64,000 bases of DNA, taken from Mycteria americana (Eukaryota; Chordata; Aves; Ciconiiformes; Ciconiidae). A model generated the notes under the pieces. The model saw only the letters and a list, made by a program, of their open reading frames with translations, did no database searches and was not told the DNA's origin. The stretch covers positions 109,685,756 to 109,749,755 of the forward strand of contig NC_134366.1 of the NCBI RefSeq assembly GCF_035582795.1. Reading direction: 5' to 3'. Shown in pieces: positions 25,201 through 37,742 of the stretch; position 1 is the stretch's first letter, and each line of letters begins with the position of its first letter. Position numbers and translations under genes: made by a program.

Positions 25201-27339
25201 GAAACTCAACCTCATCTAAACTGTAAAAACCTATTATCCCACCTTTTCTGGGGTAATTGCCTGGAGGGAAGCCATAGCCCGCTGCAGGCTACGTGCAATC
25301 TAATCCGATTTTGAAGTTTTCTGCTTCACGTACTGCAATAGGTTTGCAGTTAGGTAGCAACCAGTTCCTGCTGCTGAAGATGGAGATCACACTCAGATCT
25401 GCAACACCACGGTATTTATCCCAAAGACAAGGCAGTCGGCTGGTTCCAGAGGCAAAGCAATGCTTCATGTGAACACAGATTAAAAAGACAAAACACATGG
25501 CTGAAGTAACTTGTTCTAAACATGTCGATGCCTTACTGGCTCCCTCTTCCTAATCACGGCAGCAGAGGATATTTTGGCAACACTGGGACTAGTGACAAAG
25601 TAGAACCTGCTGCAGAAGCATAAGCAGGACCGACTGCCTGACCCTACAGAAATCTCGCAGATCCAATAAAATCCAGAAATCCCTGTTTTTGAAACAATCT
25701 CTACATATCATTGGCATGCAAAAAATGATGTTGATAAATACCAGCTGAACTTCTCTGCATTGGCTCATTTTTTATCCTAAGGAAATTCATCTTCTAAACA
25801 ATACACCTGAATTTCATTTCTCCTCAGAATTACGTAACTTAAAAGGCCACTCACGAAGATGGATATTTCATCTCATTTTGCATGATCCAACATAATATAA
25901 ATCTATTTCATTCACATAAGATCACAAGATCTGACACCATTCACTTAAAAATAACACTTCCACGTAGCAGCTTTGAGCAGTAACACCAGATGGTTTCATG
26001 GGACCTTTTATTCAAGTCTTAGAACATGTAAATCTCTGCGCAGCCATTTTCAGTAGTAATAGCTTGAGGCAGTCGGGGTCATTCTGAAAGCTACTGATGT
26101 CAGATTTCACTCGAAGTGCAAAAAGACTCTTCAAACCTTTGAAAGTCTGTGCTACAGATATTAACTTACTTGTCAAAAATCACCAAACCGCTCATGAGTC
26201 AGGAGTCCTGCTCTGACCATCAGACTAAGCTTTTTCCCTGCCAAGCTGATAAATGTTTGCCTATATGTGATGAAAGCAAAGTATTTTAAATAACTATTCA
26301 TACTGTTCTACAGTCAAATGTTCATTCAGTTTGTGCTACTAGGGAAGTGCTTATGTGAGCTAATGTCTCACTATGGATTTCTATTTCATCTTTAGAAGCC
26401 AATGAAAAATTTTAGTATCCACATGATGCTTGTAACGTCATTGTATTTACAGGGAATCCATTACACTAAGGGAACCATTGCGGCACTGTTATTTTCATTC
26501 TCTCCTACCTCCTCTGTCCCCCATTGAACATACTTCAGATCTGCTGCACTGAAAATGAAGCTTTGTGCCTCTACATTTGCAATGGTGGGCAGATGTCTGT
26601 AACTGGGTCAGTCGTATGTAACAGTTCTTTTTCAAACTTTGCCATACTGCATCCAGATAGCAGGAACTACACTGAATTTTTGACACTATTTTCACTGCAA
26701 CAGATGCATCACGCTCTAAGTGCCAGTCAAGGTATTCACTCTTCACAATGTGTTATTTTTGTTATTTATTTTACCTTTGCTTCCTGGACTTCCTTCTGTA
26801 TTGCTCAGGAAGCCCTACTAAAAATAGAAAGTATCATCAGTCTCATTTGATTCCCTCATTCTAAAAAAACTGTTGCTCTTGCAGTTCATCAGCGTTATGT
26901 AGTCTTTGGGAACCGACACATGATACACGATCCATTCCTGCTCTCGCATGGAGAATGGCCCAACATCATTTTAACATCATCAATTTCCAGTTTCATTTCC
27001 AAAATTACATTCTACAATCCTACTTATGAAAGAAGGAAAATTACAAGGTTTCTGTTATCAGAACTTCCCAATAACAGGTTTAATTCCACCCTGGGCTGTA
27101 ACGTTAAACACACGTACACTCATATATATATATATGCACAACATATGTCCACATACATACTCTGTATTTGCAATTGCATTAAAAAATGGTTCCTTCACAG
27201 CACTGATGCAATCTCTGCAGATTTCCAAGGCATTTTTCTCCTTTTTTCATTCCTGGTGAAAATGACTCTTCTCTTCATACAGTCGCTGATTATCTTTCCT
27301 TCCCAGCTGCCTTGACAATGTGCCTATTCTGCTTTTCAG

Positions 27340-27447
27340 GATATACATGCAGCCAGGGCTAGCCACCACGTAGGGTCCATCCCGCAGAGATCTCAGCATG
27401 GCCGGCCTGGTGACGACAACCCTGTAGTCCACTTCTTCAAGAACATT
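27340..27447 (+). CDS. MBP: MBP exon 3 equivalent
   Basis: Acceptor GCTTTTCAG, donor GTAAGT. The 108 bases encode 36 residues in phase 0, starting [13 protein letters not shown] and ending [12 protein letters not shown]. It joins directly to GSGK of the previous exon. The VVHFF segment is a conserved amphipathic membrane-binding stretch and, in mammals, the core of the main encephalitogenic region. The doubled His (ASHHVG) may be one residue more than the chicken protein as I remember it. The assignment is certain from the sequence match. Confidence 0.97.
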
Positions 27448-27945
27448 GTAAGTCTCCTCTCTTCTTGTTATGCACTAAAATGAACAATTTTCTTTAGGAT
27501 CCATCAGTAACCAAATACTGGCCATAAGCCATTATTTTGAGCCTCGTGAATTGTACTATGCCTTTGAGCTCATCACGCCATTCAAATACAAAAATAATTT
27601 TTACGTGGAAACACAGACAATACTGAAATGCTACAAAAAAGTGGATGAACCCTCCGTTAGCATAGTCAAATTTCAGCAACAACCATTACAATTATACAGC
27701 TTCACCATTTACAGGTTTTGGCCTTGTGTCTTCAGCATTGGCTGTGTTAAGGAATGTTTTCTTTTTTAAAATAGACAAAAATCCGGTGTGTTCTAGGCAA
27801 AGCCTGAGACAGCAGAGGAGCTTCTCAGTGCAATTACTTAGATATCACTTAATCCTACTAACTCATAGATAATATACAACAGGCTTGATGATTCCCTACA
27901 TTTATTTGTGCCTCGGTTTTACAACTGTTTTGTGTTGGTTTTTAG
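27448..27945 (+). other. MBP: MBP intron, about 0.5 kb
   Basis: Donor GTAAGT, acceptor GGTTTTTAG. Nothing coding is recognised; the open frame at 27551-27769 is a chance frame. Confidence 0.8.
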
Positions 27946-27981
27946 GTCTCACCCCGTACACCTCCCCCAATGCAAGCAAAG
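27946..27981 (+). CDS. MBP: MBP 36-base microexon (PRTPPP segment)
   Basis: Encodes VSPRTPPPMQAK between TTTTTAG and donor GTAAGC, phase 0. The PRTPPP core is the proline-rich MBP segment that in mammals is phosphorylated at the Thr-Pro site by proline-directed kinases and binds SH3 domains. The residue after Val is Ser here where mammals have Thr. Too short to stand out as an open frame; found by reading from the neighbouring exon. Confidence 0.95.
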
Positions 27982-28561
27982 GTAAGCGTTTTCAGGGGCC
28001 CAAGCAATGTCCAAGATCTTTTGTGGGCTAATTTATACCAATTCAACTGCTAGCCTGATTCATTTTCTTTAATGGCACTAAGTAAAAATCTGGAGTTATC
28101 ACTGGGAATATTTAAAGCAAGGGACTAAGAAAAGCCATGGTTCTCTTCCTCATGCACTTCCTGACTTGCTGCATGACAAATTAAAGCCACTCGCAAGGAT
28201 TTTTATATTCAGTTTATGTTGTGATTGCTTTATGTAATAAACTAATAACAGGTAATGCTGTCAAACAAGCCTCACCCACCAGGAACTGTCCTTACATTTA
28301 TGAAGCTCAGCTGGCTTCTAAAGTACGCAATACTGACAAACCATGGCTAGTGGCCAGTTCTTGTAATGATAATGAAGACTTTTGCCTTTTCTGTTTCATG
28401 GCATGACTGCACACAGATTGTTGTTTTCAACTCCTGCCTCATTATCTGGCCAGTATTTCATTATTTTTACTGCATTTTCATGTTCTTCTGTGTATGGTGC
28501 ACCCAGATGCTATGTTCCATAGTGACCATCATGTCATTGTTTCTATTTCTTGCATGTACAG
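27982..28561 (+). other. MBP: MBP intron, about 0.6 kb
   Basis: Donor GTAAGC, acceptor TGTACAG. AT-rich, with no element recognised. Confidence 0.8.
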
Positions 28562-28594
28562 GGAAGAGGATTATCCCTCACCAGATTTAGCTGG
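28562..28594 (+). CDS. MBP: MBP 33-base microexon (GRGLSLTRFSW)
   Basis: Exactly 33 bases between TGTACAG and donor GTAGGT, translating to GRGLSLTRFSW, the same length and nearly the same residues as the mammalian exon that is alternatively included to give MBP size variants. Phase 0 at both ends, so its skipping would remove 11 residues cleanly. Confidence 0.95.
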
Positions 28595-29576
28595 GTAGGT
28601 GATGAATGTGCTTCCAATAACAACCATTTTATTTACCAGGCCAAAGCATATCTTGCTCCATTGCCTCAAGCTGCTGCAGCAACGTGATAATTTTGTTTTG
28701 TCTCAATTTTGCTATTTTGCTTTTCCTGTTCCACTTTCCTCCCTCTACCCACAGCACTTTAAGATGGTAATTTTGTTGCTTGCTCTTATCCAGCAACTTG
28801 ACAGCCTTGCAGTGATAATTTCTTTTGCTTTAGCACGAAGGGAGCAAAATCCACTGCATGGCAAAGCTCTCTTCCCTTAAAGACTCCTGGAAGACTCATC
28901 TGCTGCATTTTCTTTTCCTGGGAAGGACAAAAATGGGTGGGGGGGCTGGGACAAGGTGGACGCTTGTTCCACAGTTCCAATTGCTCTTATACAGTAAAGT
29001 CTGCAAAACTAACACTGTCACTAATTCAAGTATTTTGCCCACCTTTCCTTGCAATCCCTTTCAGTAAGAAGTGATCTGCCTAGACAGTTATTAGCCAAGT
29101 TCTTCCCACAGTTATCTCGCAACTAATTAAATTCTACTTCTCTACCGCAGGTTTGATTTTATATGACATGGACATGTAAATTACTTGCATTTTAAGACAA
29201 AATATTAAAGCCTTCAAGCCATTAAGCATTTCTTTCACTATCAGAACACAAATTAGTTGACGTGTTTGGCATCTTAGAACTCGTGAAATTGAAACATTTT
29301 AAGTTTTGTCATGCAGGTTAACCTTCTGAGTATTCACTTTTTGATTATCAATTCCTCTTTTACAGATTGGTGCTTCCCTCAGATTTGAGTATATTCAGAT
29401 AATTTCCTAACATTTTCCTTCATCTTCGTTTATTACGTAAAAGATTATTTTATTCCAACACCTCTAAATTTCTCATTTGAGTATTACATTTCAGTGATCA
29501 CAAAGAAAGATTACAATGCGCATAGGATAATTTGCATGCGCTAATTTGCAATTTATATGAAAATCTTTCTTTGCAG
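28595..29576 (+). other. MBP: MBP intron, about 1.0 kb
   Basis: Donor GTAGGT, acceptor CTTTGCAG. No recognised element; the open frames at 28599-29067 have no protein features. Confidence 0.8.
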
Positions 29577-29702
29577 GGTGGTGAAGGACACAAGCCAGGA
29601 TACGGAGGAAGCGGAAAATTCTATGAGCATAAATCTGCTCACAAGGGACATAAGGGATCCTATCATGAGGGCCAGGGCACTCTTTCCAAAATCTTTAAAC
29701 TG
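29577..29702 (+). CDS. MBP: MBP exon encoding GGEGHKPGYG to SKIFKL
   Basis: The 126 bases encode 42 residues, opening GGEGHKPGYGGSGKFYEHK and continuing with a HKGHKGSYHEGQG segment to SKIFKL. Acceptor TTTGCAG, donor GTAAAG, phase 0. The Lys/Gly/His-rich composition is typical of the second half of MBP, which binds acidic lipids, and the exon is one of the optional ones in mammals. GYGGSGK may have one Gly more than the chicken protein as I remember it. The identification is secure. Confidence 0.97.
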
Positions 29703-32266
29703 GTAAAGTACAATTGAACTTACTCTAAGTACAAAAAAATTGAGCCCAGGAAAAAGAGAAGCCAAACCTCTCCAGAACCTGCCATGTTTGAAACAACCAC
29801 ATTTCCTTAAAGCTTCTGAAGGAACTAGATTTGCATGGATAAACCAAAAGGTTATCTCATGGCCTAGTAACTACTTACATGATAGGAAACAAAGGTAAAA
29901 ATACAGTGTCAGTTACCATCAGGAAAGAAGGTAAGTCCACAAAGTCCCACAAAACCCGCACCAGCATCTGTGTTGTTACTCAACTCACAAATGACCTGGA
30001 ACACAGAAGATGAATGAGGTGACACAGCTTGCTGCTGCTGCTAAATTATTTAGAATAGTGAAAGCGAAAGCAAACTGATAAACTGCAGAATGGTAGTACA
30101 GGGCAGTGTTGGGTACATATTTGGTTGAGATGCAATAACAACTTGAACGGTCCCTCCTTGCTCCAGGTGGGAGACCTCCTACAACACGTCAGTACCATGA
30201 GTTGCGACACCACATAGTCGGGCAAATTAGAAAACTGTGTCACGTGAAAAATAAACATTTGGTCAGATTATCTTTAATCTGGTTCAGTTCGCCATTCCGA
30301 GTCACCGCACAGCCCCACCAACACAGCTAATAAACGAAAATAGAACAGGAAAAAAAGCCAGTCATGAGGATTTTTCACATTCTATGTCAGGAAAAAGACA
30401 TGAGAAAAGCACATCATATGCATTGGCAGCTACTTTAACAAGACTGTATTTTTTCCTCAAAGGTAAGCAAGTGAAGCATTCACAAGTAACAAATCATCTA
30501 GTATACTATTCGCACATGAAGAGTGCAATCAGCAGTAATCTTAACTTCAAGACAGGTCTGAGATCCCATTAGCAGAGCTGATCATCTCAAACTCTTACTC
30601 TCCAACAGGAGACGTAACAGCACCATTGCCTGTAGCAAAAATACATTTGTATCTCTTACGTGGTTTAGGGTATGTATCTTTCATTGTAGAGCTGTTTTTC
30701 AAACACATGCAGCACCAAGTGACAGCTTGCAAACTCCAAGGAGGTAGTAAGAATTCTTATGTTGCAATTTAAGAAAAGGAATGAGCTCTTCAGAGGCACA
30801 GGTAAAAATCAAACATTTACCTTTTAAGTCTAATATCACACTGTGCACTTGTAGCTTTTCAGTGGAGTTCAGATACATCAACAATACCATGGCTGTATAC
30901 TGACATTATTTGTAAAATTTCTTTCGAACATCTGAAAATACCTGATAATAATCTCTCCCAAAATTTAATTCTCTTTTTTACATAACCATCACAACTATTT
31001 TAGCTTGGATTTATATCTATCTGATGATATACCTATACCGGTTCTTCTTTTTAGATAGACTTTTCCAAGCCATTATAATGTTTGGAACTCGTATCAGAGT
31101 TTTACTCAGGCCCATTTGATTTAGACCCATTCTTTATAGCAGGAGGCATTAATAACTATTTCTTTATATAGTTTTACAGTCTTTTACAATAAAAAAGTTA
31201 TCCATTGTTTAAGATAACTTTGGAAGAAAAAAAGCCAATTACCTAATGGATTACACTAAATTTTCCTTGAAATAGTTTAGTAAAACTAAGGAGGGAGCAC
31301 TCAAAGATGAGAGGAATATAAGCAAACAAAATCCCAAAGTACACATATGCTTAATTTTTTTGAAGTAAACAGTTCAGTTGTCAACTGATTACCGTAACAA
31401 TTACCACACTATCTCACATTTGTGGTCATAAGTGTATCGTTCAAGATTTGCCTAGAAAGTTGCTGAAGCTACGGGAAAAGATACCCAGTTAGCCTAATCT
31501 TAAGTTCCAAAAATGAAATGCCAAAATTTCAGCTTGGATCATCTTTGCTATAAAACGGCTGTAAGGCTTTTCTCAATTGCAGATTTATGAATTGTCACAA
31601 GGGTTTTTTTCCTAGTTTGATGTTTTCTTATTATTTGTAAAAATTGGCCAGGTTTCAGCCCTTTATCTTTTCTTTGTTTTTTTCATCTATTTGCATCTGA
31701 GCTTTCCATACAAAACTGATGTTGATATAATCACATTAACAATTTACCCTAATAAATATTACAGAATAAAATTATTACATTTCAATTCTTTCAGATGTGA
31801 GACTAGTACAACTTGTATGCAAGGTTTAGAGTTTTTGGTTTTGGTGTTTGGTTTTTTTTGTTTTGTTTTGGTTTTTTGTTGTTGTTGTTTGGTTGGTTTT
31901 TTTAAGTATACATGCAGTTCAGGGGTAGCCATAAAAATGAAAATTTCCAAGATGTCCAAGTAAATAAATTGCTTTCATTAGGAAGGCCAGAATAAGAACA
32001 TGTACCTACAAATAATTCATGAGAGACTGTCTAGCCCTGCATGAGAGATTTAATGAGAGTAAATCAATCGTATGTGAAAATATATGAAAAGCAATCATCT
32101 CTTTGAAGGGAACCAGTAATATTTAGCAATATACTAGAGGCCACTGCAAGCTATTTTCATTAGATAATATTTAAATTTTCTCATACTACGGATTGACGTT
32201 CTTCAATTTATAGCCCCAAATATACAGTACCTTTTAATTAACTTAACTCTATTCTTCCCTCCACAG
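29703..32266 (+). other. MBP: Last MBP intron, about 2.6 kb
   Basis: Donor GTAAAG, acceptor CTCCACAG. AT-rich, with a G/T-rich low-complexity stretch near 31826-31905 (TTTTGGTT-like repeats). No coding exon seen. Confidence 0.8.
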
Positions 32267-32323
32267 GGAGGCTCTGGGTCCCGACCTGGATCGCGGTCTG
32301 GTTCACCAGTTGCTAGGCGCTGA
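32267..32323 (+). CDS. MBP: MBP terminal coding exon
   Basis: Encodes GGSGSRPGSRSGSPVARR and a TGA stop at 32321-32323, the conserved MBP C-terminus with the final Arg-Arg. Acceptor CTCCACAG. With the other exons this gives a classical isoform of 57+36+12+11+42+18 = 176 residues, close to the length expected for bird MBP without exon 2. Confidence 0.97.
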   Translation, partial: GGSGSRPGSRSGSPVARR

Positions 32324-32684
32324 AGCTCTAAGATGCCATCCAAGGATCATGTACTCTGCTTCATAATGTAACTGCCTTAAAATTAATAACAACTGCAACA
32401 ATTACCTAGATAGATGCAATCCATTACTTAATGCCAATTAGGTTCTGCATGCAGTAGATTATACAAACTTCTATTGGCAATCCCTGACCAACAGTTGAAT
32501 GAAAGGAACACAAAAAGTAGCTTTACTAGATGTTTTCCTTATTTTATGTAAAGTAACAAGATCTCTGACTTTACTCATTCTTCTTCAGGATGCCCTAACT
32601 GTATGCTGGACTTCATTATTTCTCCCAAGCACCTAATTTGAGCTCAAGTCTTCTGGTTTCATTTTAGTGAACATCAGAATTACA

Positions 32685-32690
32685 AATAAA
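32685..32690 (+). terminator. MBP: Proximal poly(A) signal AATAAA
   Basis: Lies about 360 bases after the MBP stop. It could give a short 3' UTR; use unknown. Confidence 0.4.
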
Positions 32691-34061
32691 GAGCTAATGT
32701 CTTGGATACTGAGCACTGCTGTTAATGAATTTCTGAGACACTGCTGTTAAAAAAAAAAAAAAAAATCCACCATGTGCAGAAGTTGTAAGGACTGTTTATC
32801 CAAATACTTTTTTGATTTGGTTTTTTTTGGTTGATGTTTTGTTTTGTTTTAATCTTCCTTCTCTCACTCACAGAATAATTTATTTTTATAACAGGATTAG
32901 GCAGTCATGGAAAGGTTTACCAAACATTGGGAGTTCAAGGTATGTGAAGTGTGGGAGGGGGCAGATGTTGTAGAATCAATACGATGCGGAGCAATAGTAA
33001 TAAGGAAATTCTTTCTATACCATGAATCGCTCATCGCATCTCAACCATTAGAATTAAGAGCAGATGAGGGAGAGAAAGAGGATTTCAAATTTGAGTTAGA
33101 CTAATGTTAAGAAACAAGGGATATTCCCAGAGAAGAAACATCTAAGATTGCACAAGTGACCACTGGACGTCACTGGTGCTCCACACAAACTCTGCTGCAA
33201 CAGCATTAACTTTGCAGTACAATAAGTAAGTAAATAAATATATAAACAAATAAGTCTAATTTCTGAAAGAGAGCCCTTCAGTACTGGTATCTCAGATAGT
33301 CCTGCACATCTTGCGTTAGAATTTCAAATCTTTCTCTTGGTATTGCAGCAGTGTTATATTTGGTCTGCTCATCTTTTGCCTGAGTAACATCTGGATGCCT
33401 ATGACGGGCAGTGCACCAAAGCAAACTCATAGTAAACTACTGTGAACATTTAACTGTTGTACTGTAGTTGCCTTATAGAAATAAATTATAGCTGAGTTAG
33501 ATTTAGGTATTAATTGTTCACAAATTACTAAAAATGAATGTGTGGCGATGGTATTTCCAAACACACTTAGGGAAATAAAAGGCTCTTCTGAATTGCACTG
33601 TTTTATTACTTAAACTTACCATTTCTTCAAGCTGTCATCTAAGTGTCTGATTAATTTATTTTTTTTTTTTTTTTAGTTTTAGCCTATGCATTGTAGACTA
33701 CAGTTAATGCTTCCCAGGTTGAAACTGCATTCCTAATAAGTGCCCAGTAAATGTTACCTATAAATATGTATGTTAATTGCATTTCGCATCTAAATCTACT
33801 ATAGGTTTAAATCAGTGTCCATTAATATGAAGCAATGAAAGATGAGAGGATAGAAAGTACATAGAGACTAAAGAAAACAAAGCCACCAAAATTATTAAGC
33901 ATACACACACGTATTACATCTTCTATTACCTACATTGGTTGCTATGTGGATTTTTCTATTGTAGCTTCGTTCAGATGCATACTCTGCAACGTAATAGTTG
34001 ATTTAATTTGAATACGTATTGTTCTTATAGGAACACAGCTTTTAAAAATATTCATCGTTGA

Positions 34062-34067
34062 AATAAA
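34062..34067 (+). terminator. MBP: Distal poly(A) signal AATAAA of MBP
   Basis: Canonical hexamer followed by a G/T-rich downstream element. A further AATAAA at 34364-34369 could extend the transcript by about 300 bases. Confidence 0.5.
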
Positions 34068-34090
34068 GTAATCAACCTGAAATGAAACTT

Positions 34091-37000
34091 GGGCCAGTTT
34101 TGTCTTTTATAACAGAGAAGATTGTATATACAAAGTTCTGTGGGTTTTTTCACAATTCATGAATAATGTTCAGATACCAGAAAATGACACTTTGGGACCC
34201 AGGACCAGGTTCCCACACACAGGCTTCTAGTGACATTGCTGGTGACCTAGCACGGCCCACAAGGCTGACAATATAACACAGGATTTATGGGAGGCCAGTG
34301 TCTCTGGAGTGGCAGCTAAAGGCCAGGGGGATATTGCAAGGCATAAAATGCCTATGTACAGGCAATAAAATCCCACCCTTCATACAAGTACAGCACCAAG
34401 TATCTTCTTTGAACAGGGTATGTAAAAATCAAGTTGTTTTTTAAAGCAGCCTTCAAAAATGGGAAAGAATATTTAAGGTTAAAAAAAAAAATTGATAAAT
34501 ACTGCACTGTACTCAATTCCAAAATACTTCACTGTAGAACTACAGAACTTATCCAAAGCTCCTTCCTTGCCTTCATCACTCTGCTTTCCCCTCAGTCATC
34601 TTTTCCAGAGGCTGGAAGTGGCTTTTTTGGATTTACTTCCTATAGAAGAAAAGATACGGTACTTTAAAGCATTATTTTACCAACACAAGTCTCTTGAAAG
34701 AGATTACAAATTAGACTGAAATTTAGTCTTTTAATTACTTACTAATTGTTTTGCTGAAAAACAGCAGTTTAAATGGCTATTTGACTTCTAAGCAAAGGAT
34801 TTTTCCTGAAATAAGAATGGACAACCAGTACTAAGAGCGTGTCATTTCTTGTACTGAAGGAATGGACATAAACCAAAAGAAATACTTGAGCAGACACAAG
34901 CCAAAAGGCCTGAGGCTAGCGTAAGCCTACTACCGTATCAAACCAAAAAGAACAGAGGCATTCCTAAGAACTCTTCACTTACCCACTATACAATCTGACT
35001 CTTCAAACAGGCCTTAGAACAAGAGTTCTTTCTGCTTCCTAAAAAAACCACATCTACTTCAACATTGCTTTTGAAAATACAAACATATTGGTTACAGTGT
35101 CTGTATTTGTACTGAGCAACAACATATACACTGCTTTGAAAACCTCCGACTCAATCTTACCAAGGAACCTGGGCTATGAAAACCTCTATGTCAGGATACT
35201 CAAGAGTGAATTTTGATGTTCATGGGGGAGGAGGATGCAGGGAAGCAAATCAAATACCATGTTACAAAAGAGTTTTTTAAAAGTCTATTTACCTTAACTG
35301 ACAGGACTCCAAGTGCTGGAGGAGTAGCAAACTGAATTCAGGAATAATGTCAGCTGACTCCGTAACTCACACTGCTTATTTAACACTTCCAAGACTTACA
35401 ACACACACTCATTGCCTCTAATCAAGACATAACACTTTGAGAAGTGACCATTTAAAAACAGCATCTTTTTACTCATGAGATGTACTTTTAGCATATGCTC
35501 ACTGAGTATCAACCACTACCAGTTTTTACGTGCTGGCAAGGCAATCACAGATAGAGCAGACTGAATGCTTTCAAGCGTTCAAGAATCACGTTCCCATTAT
35601 GAAGGATGGATTTGCATCTGGATGTGACCAGCTGTAAAACACCTTCTGTCAAACTGGACTAGGCAACCTCTGGAAAGTGTCATCCCCTATGCAGCAAATC
35701 AACTCCATCAAACTTTGCTGTGCATTTATACAGCATTCTCTGAAAGAACAAGGAAAAGGTTTTATACATAGTACATGCAACACAGCACTTTTTACTGTAT
35801 CATTACTACAGATAAACAGGGTGCTATGCCATGGGGCCAGTATGCCATCAGACAACTGTAAAATATAATCTCTTTCTTAAACAGCTGAAATCTTAATAAG
35901 CTGTCTGGAAGGAAAGGCACTCCTGGAAGAACTTCACATACATTCTTTACATATAATATTGAGACACACACTTCTGGTAAACAAGAGTTTTTAGAGTTTC
36001 CTAGAATCCAGAATCAAATGCTTAAAAAATACACGAAACAGAATTTGGAAAAAAGTAATATTATTTAACATGTTTTTGAATTAAATATTCCACATAACAA
36101 AAGTGTTATTTTCATGTCACCAACTATATTACTTATATACATATGCCAAAGAGTTAACAAAAGAATTCAGAGATGCCCTATCAAAACCAACAGTGATCTC
36201 TTGCTTCAGCAATCTGAAATAACTAGTTTGTATCATAGACAAAGTATAGACAATATTTACAGAAAAGGGCTTTTTGGATCTGAGAACAATTATCATTCAG
36301 AAGGTAAATTAAAATCCAGCTCTGTATTATTGTACAACAAATCCACCACTGATCTAGAAGTACTTGCAGCAAACCGAAAAGATAAACTTCCTGCAACTGG
36401 GATTAGTATTTACAAAATATACTGATCAGCCACACAGAGGCTCATATAACTTTAAATATATATATATATATACATACAAGCACACATATATATATCTATA
36501 TATATGTAACATAAATAAAATTCAAAAGAACAAGGTAAAAATAAGAAAAGAGCTTCTGTCTTTGGAATGTCGAAAAGATGACTATGTTTTTACTCCAGTG
36601 TTTCTTTGTTACGAATATACTTAACAAGTGGCACCTTTCAAAGCATTACTTAGTCAACTAGGTAGTTTTGCTGAAACAATGACTTAAACGACAACAAATA
36701 AAAGTAATAACACATTTCAAAAATTTACAAAGAAAATAATGAGGAACTTACAGATTTGAAACGATAACTGTTTACAGCACTGGGGAATACTGTATTAATA
36801 TAGGTGACCTAGTGGGCATCTAACTTTCTCACTACTAACACAAAATTGTATGTTTACTTCCCAGATTTAGTATATGGCTGTGTTTTCCACAGATACCAAG
36901 ATATGTACCTGCTGATCCAATACAGCAAACATAAAAGAAGAGGCTTTCATTGGAACCTCTTCTAGTTTGGATTCTCTTTAAGTAATTATTGCTGAGTTTA

Positions 37001-37116
37001 AAATCTCAGACTTTTAATGTAAAAACTAAGAACTAACTACCTCTGCGGTTGGAATGGAAATGAACATGCTCCCTTCTCAAGAGTTTAACTCAAGAAAAGC
37101 CAGAAGTTCATGGCAT
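34091..37116. other. Convergent MBP-ZNF236 intergenic stretch
   Basis: About 3 kb between the likely MBP 3' end and the most distal ZNF236 poly(A) signal I could find. Contains AT dinucleotide repeats near 36456-36505 and nothing coding that I recognise. Either 3' UTR may extend further into it. Confidence 0.6.
36456..36505. repeat. AT dinucleotide microsatellite, interrupted
   Basis: Runs of alternating A and T at about 36456-36471 and 36486-36505, separated by a CATACAAGCACACA-like stretch. Confidence 0.8.
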
Positions 37117-37742
37117 TTTATTTTTTTCAACAAATTCTCAAAACGTACTAAAAAAAGCTTAAAACAAAAATACAGCGTTTTCCTGTGCCTTGTAAAAAAA
37201 AAAAAAAAAAAAAAAACAACCACACCCCCCCCCCCCCCAAAAAAAACCAACCAAAACTATTTTATACTGCATGCATCTAGTCTGTAACATTTTGTTTCCG
37301 ACTTCACTTACTTCTTTAAACACATAAAAAAGAAAGCTGACCCGACAGTTTCATGGTTTTCCCACGAAGCTACTCTTCACCTCCTTTAAAAATGGGAATC
37401 ATTCTATTTTGATATAAAGTTCCAGTTTATTTTTCAAATAGATATACTGGCTGTGAATTAGAAGATGAAACTGTATACAGTATTACCTGAGTTCATTGAT
37501 TCACAGACAACTTAGCACAGATTAAATGATGTTTTCCCAATATTCTTCTACAAGCTTAAAAAAAGAATGATTCTTTTAAGTAATTTTTGTAAATAATTAA
37601 AAAAACTATAATATATTATTCTATTGTTAATATTTTCAATGCTTGAAGCTTTAACTGTAAAAATCCATCTTTTACTTTTCTGAAAACTTGTTTAGAGAAA
37701 TTCAAGTCCCAGAAACATTTTTAGCTTTCAAATTTTAAGGTG
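37117..37742 (-). other. ZNF236: ZNF236 3' UTR (extent inferred)
   Basis: Non-coding - strand sequence after the ZNF236 stop. AATAAA on the - strand (TTTATT on +) occurs at 37427-37432 and 37117-37122, giving candidate ends about 0.3 and 0.6 kb from the stop. It includes an A run (37194-37216) and a C run (37225-37238) on the + strand, which are likely length-variable. Confidence 0.45.
37194..37238. repeat. Adjacent A and C homopolymer runs
   Basis: 23 A followed after eight bases by 14 C on the + strand. Confidence 0.9.

Larger units (their letters stand above)
13742..27339 (+). other. MBP: Large MBP intron (13.6 kb)
   Basis: Starts with donor GTGAGC and ends with GCTTTTCAG at 27339. In mammals this position holds the optional exon 2 (26 residues); I found nothing resembling it. 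Contents I can name are a 22-base C run (17258-17279), an exon-like GC-rich island (about 19.09-19.40 kb), a tandem duplication at about 22180-22215, A/T runs and an AT dinucleotide stretch near 27123-27135. The longest open frame, 16615-17106 (+, 163 codons), shows no family features and is probably chance. The - strand frame at 20634-20828 is likewise unassigned. Otherwise I see nothing in it. Confidence 0.75.
32324..34090 (+). other. MBP: MBP 3' UTR (end inferred)
   Basis: Non-coding sequence after the stop. AATAAA signals occur at 32685-32690, 33480-33485, 33574-33579 and 34062-34067. The last is followed within about 30 bases by a G/T-rich stretch (TTGGGCCAGTTTTGTC), which makes it the best candidate for the long form. 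MBP mRNA in mammals has a 3' UTR well over 1 kb with signals for transport into oligodendrocyte processes; I did not find a clear match to the known transport element. A 65-codon open frame at 32907-33104 is not considered a gene. Confidence 0.55.

Noticed and set aside
26920-27315. 131-codon + strand frame just before the MBP exon at 27340
   Set aside because: Lies in intron, includes an AT-repeat translated as HTHIYIYAQ, and does not run into the exon in frame.
32907-33104. 65-codon frame in the MBP 3' UTR
   Set aside because: Located after the MBP stop, with no recognisable motif or conservation evidence.
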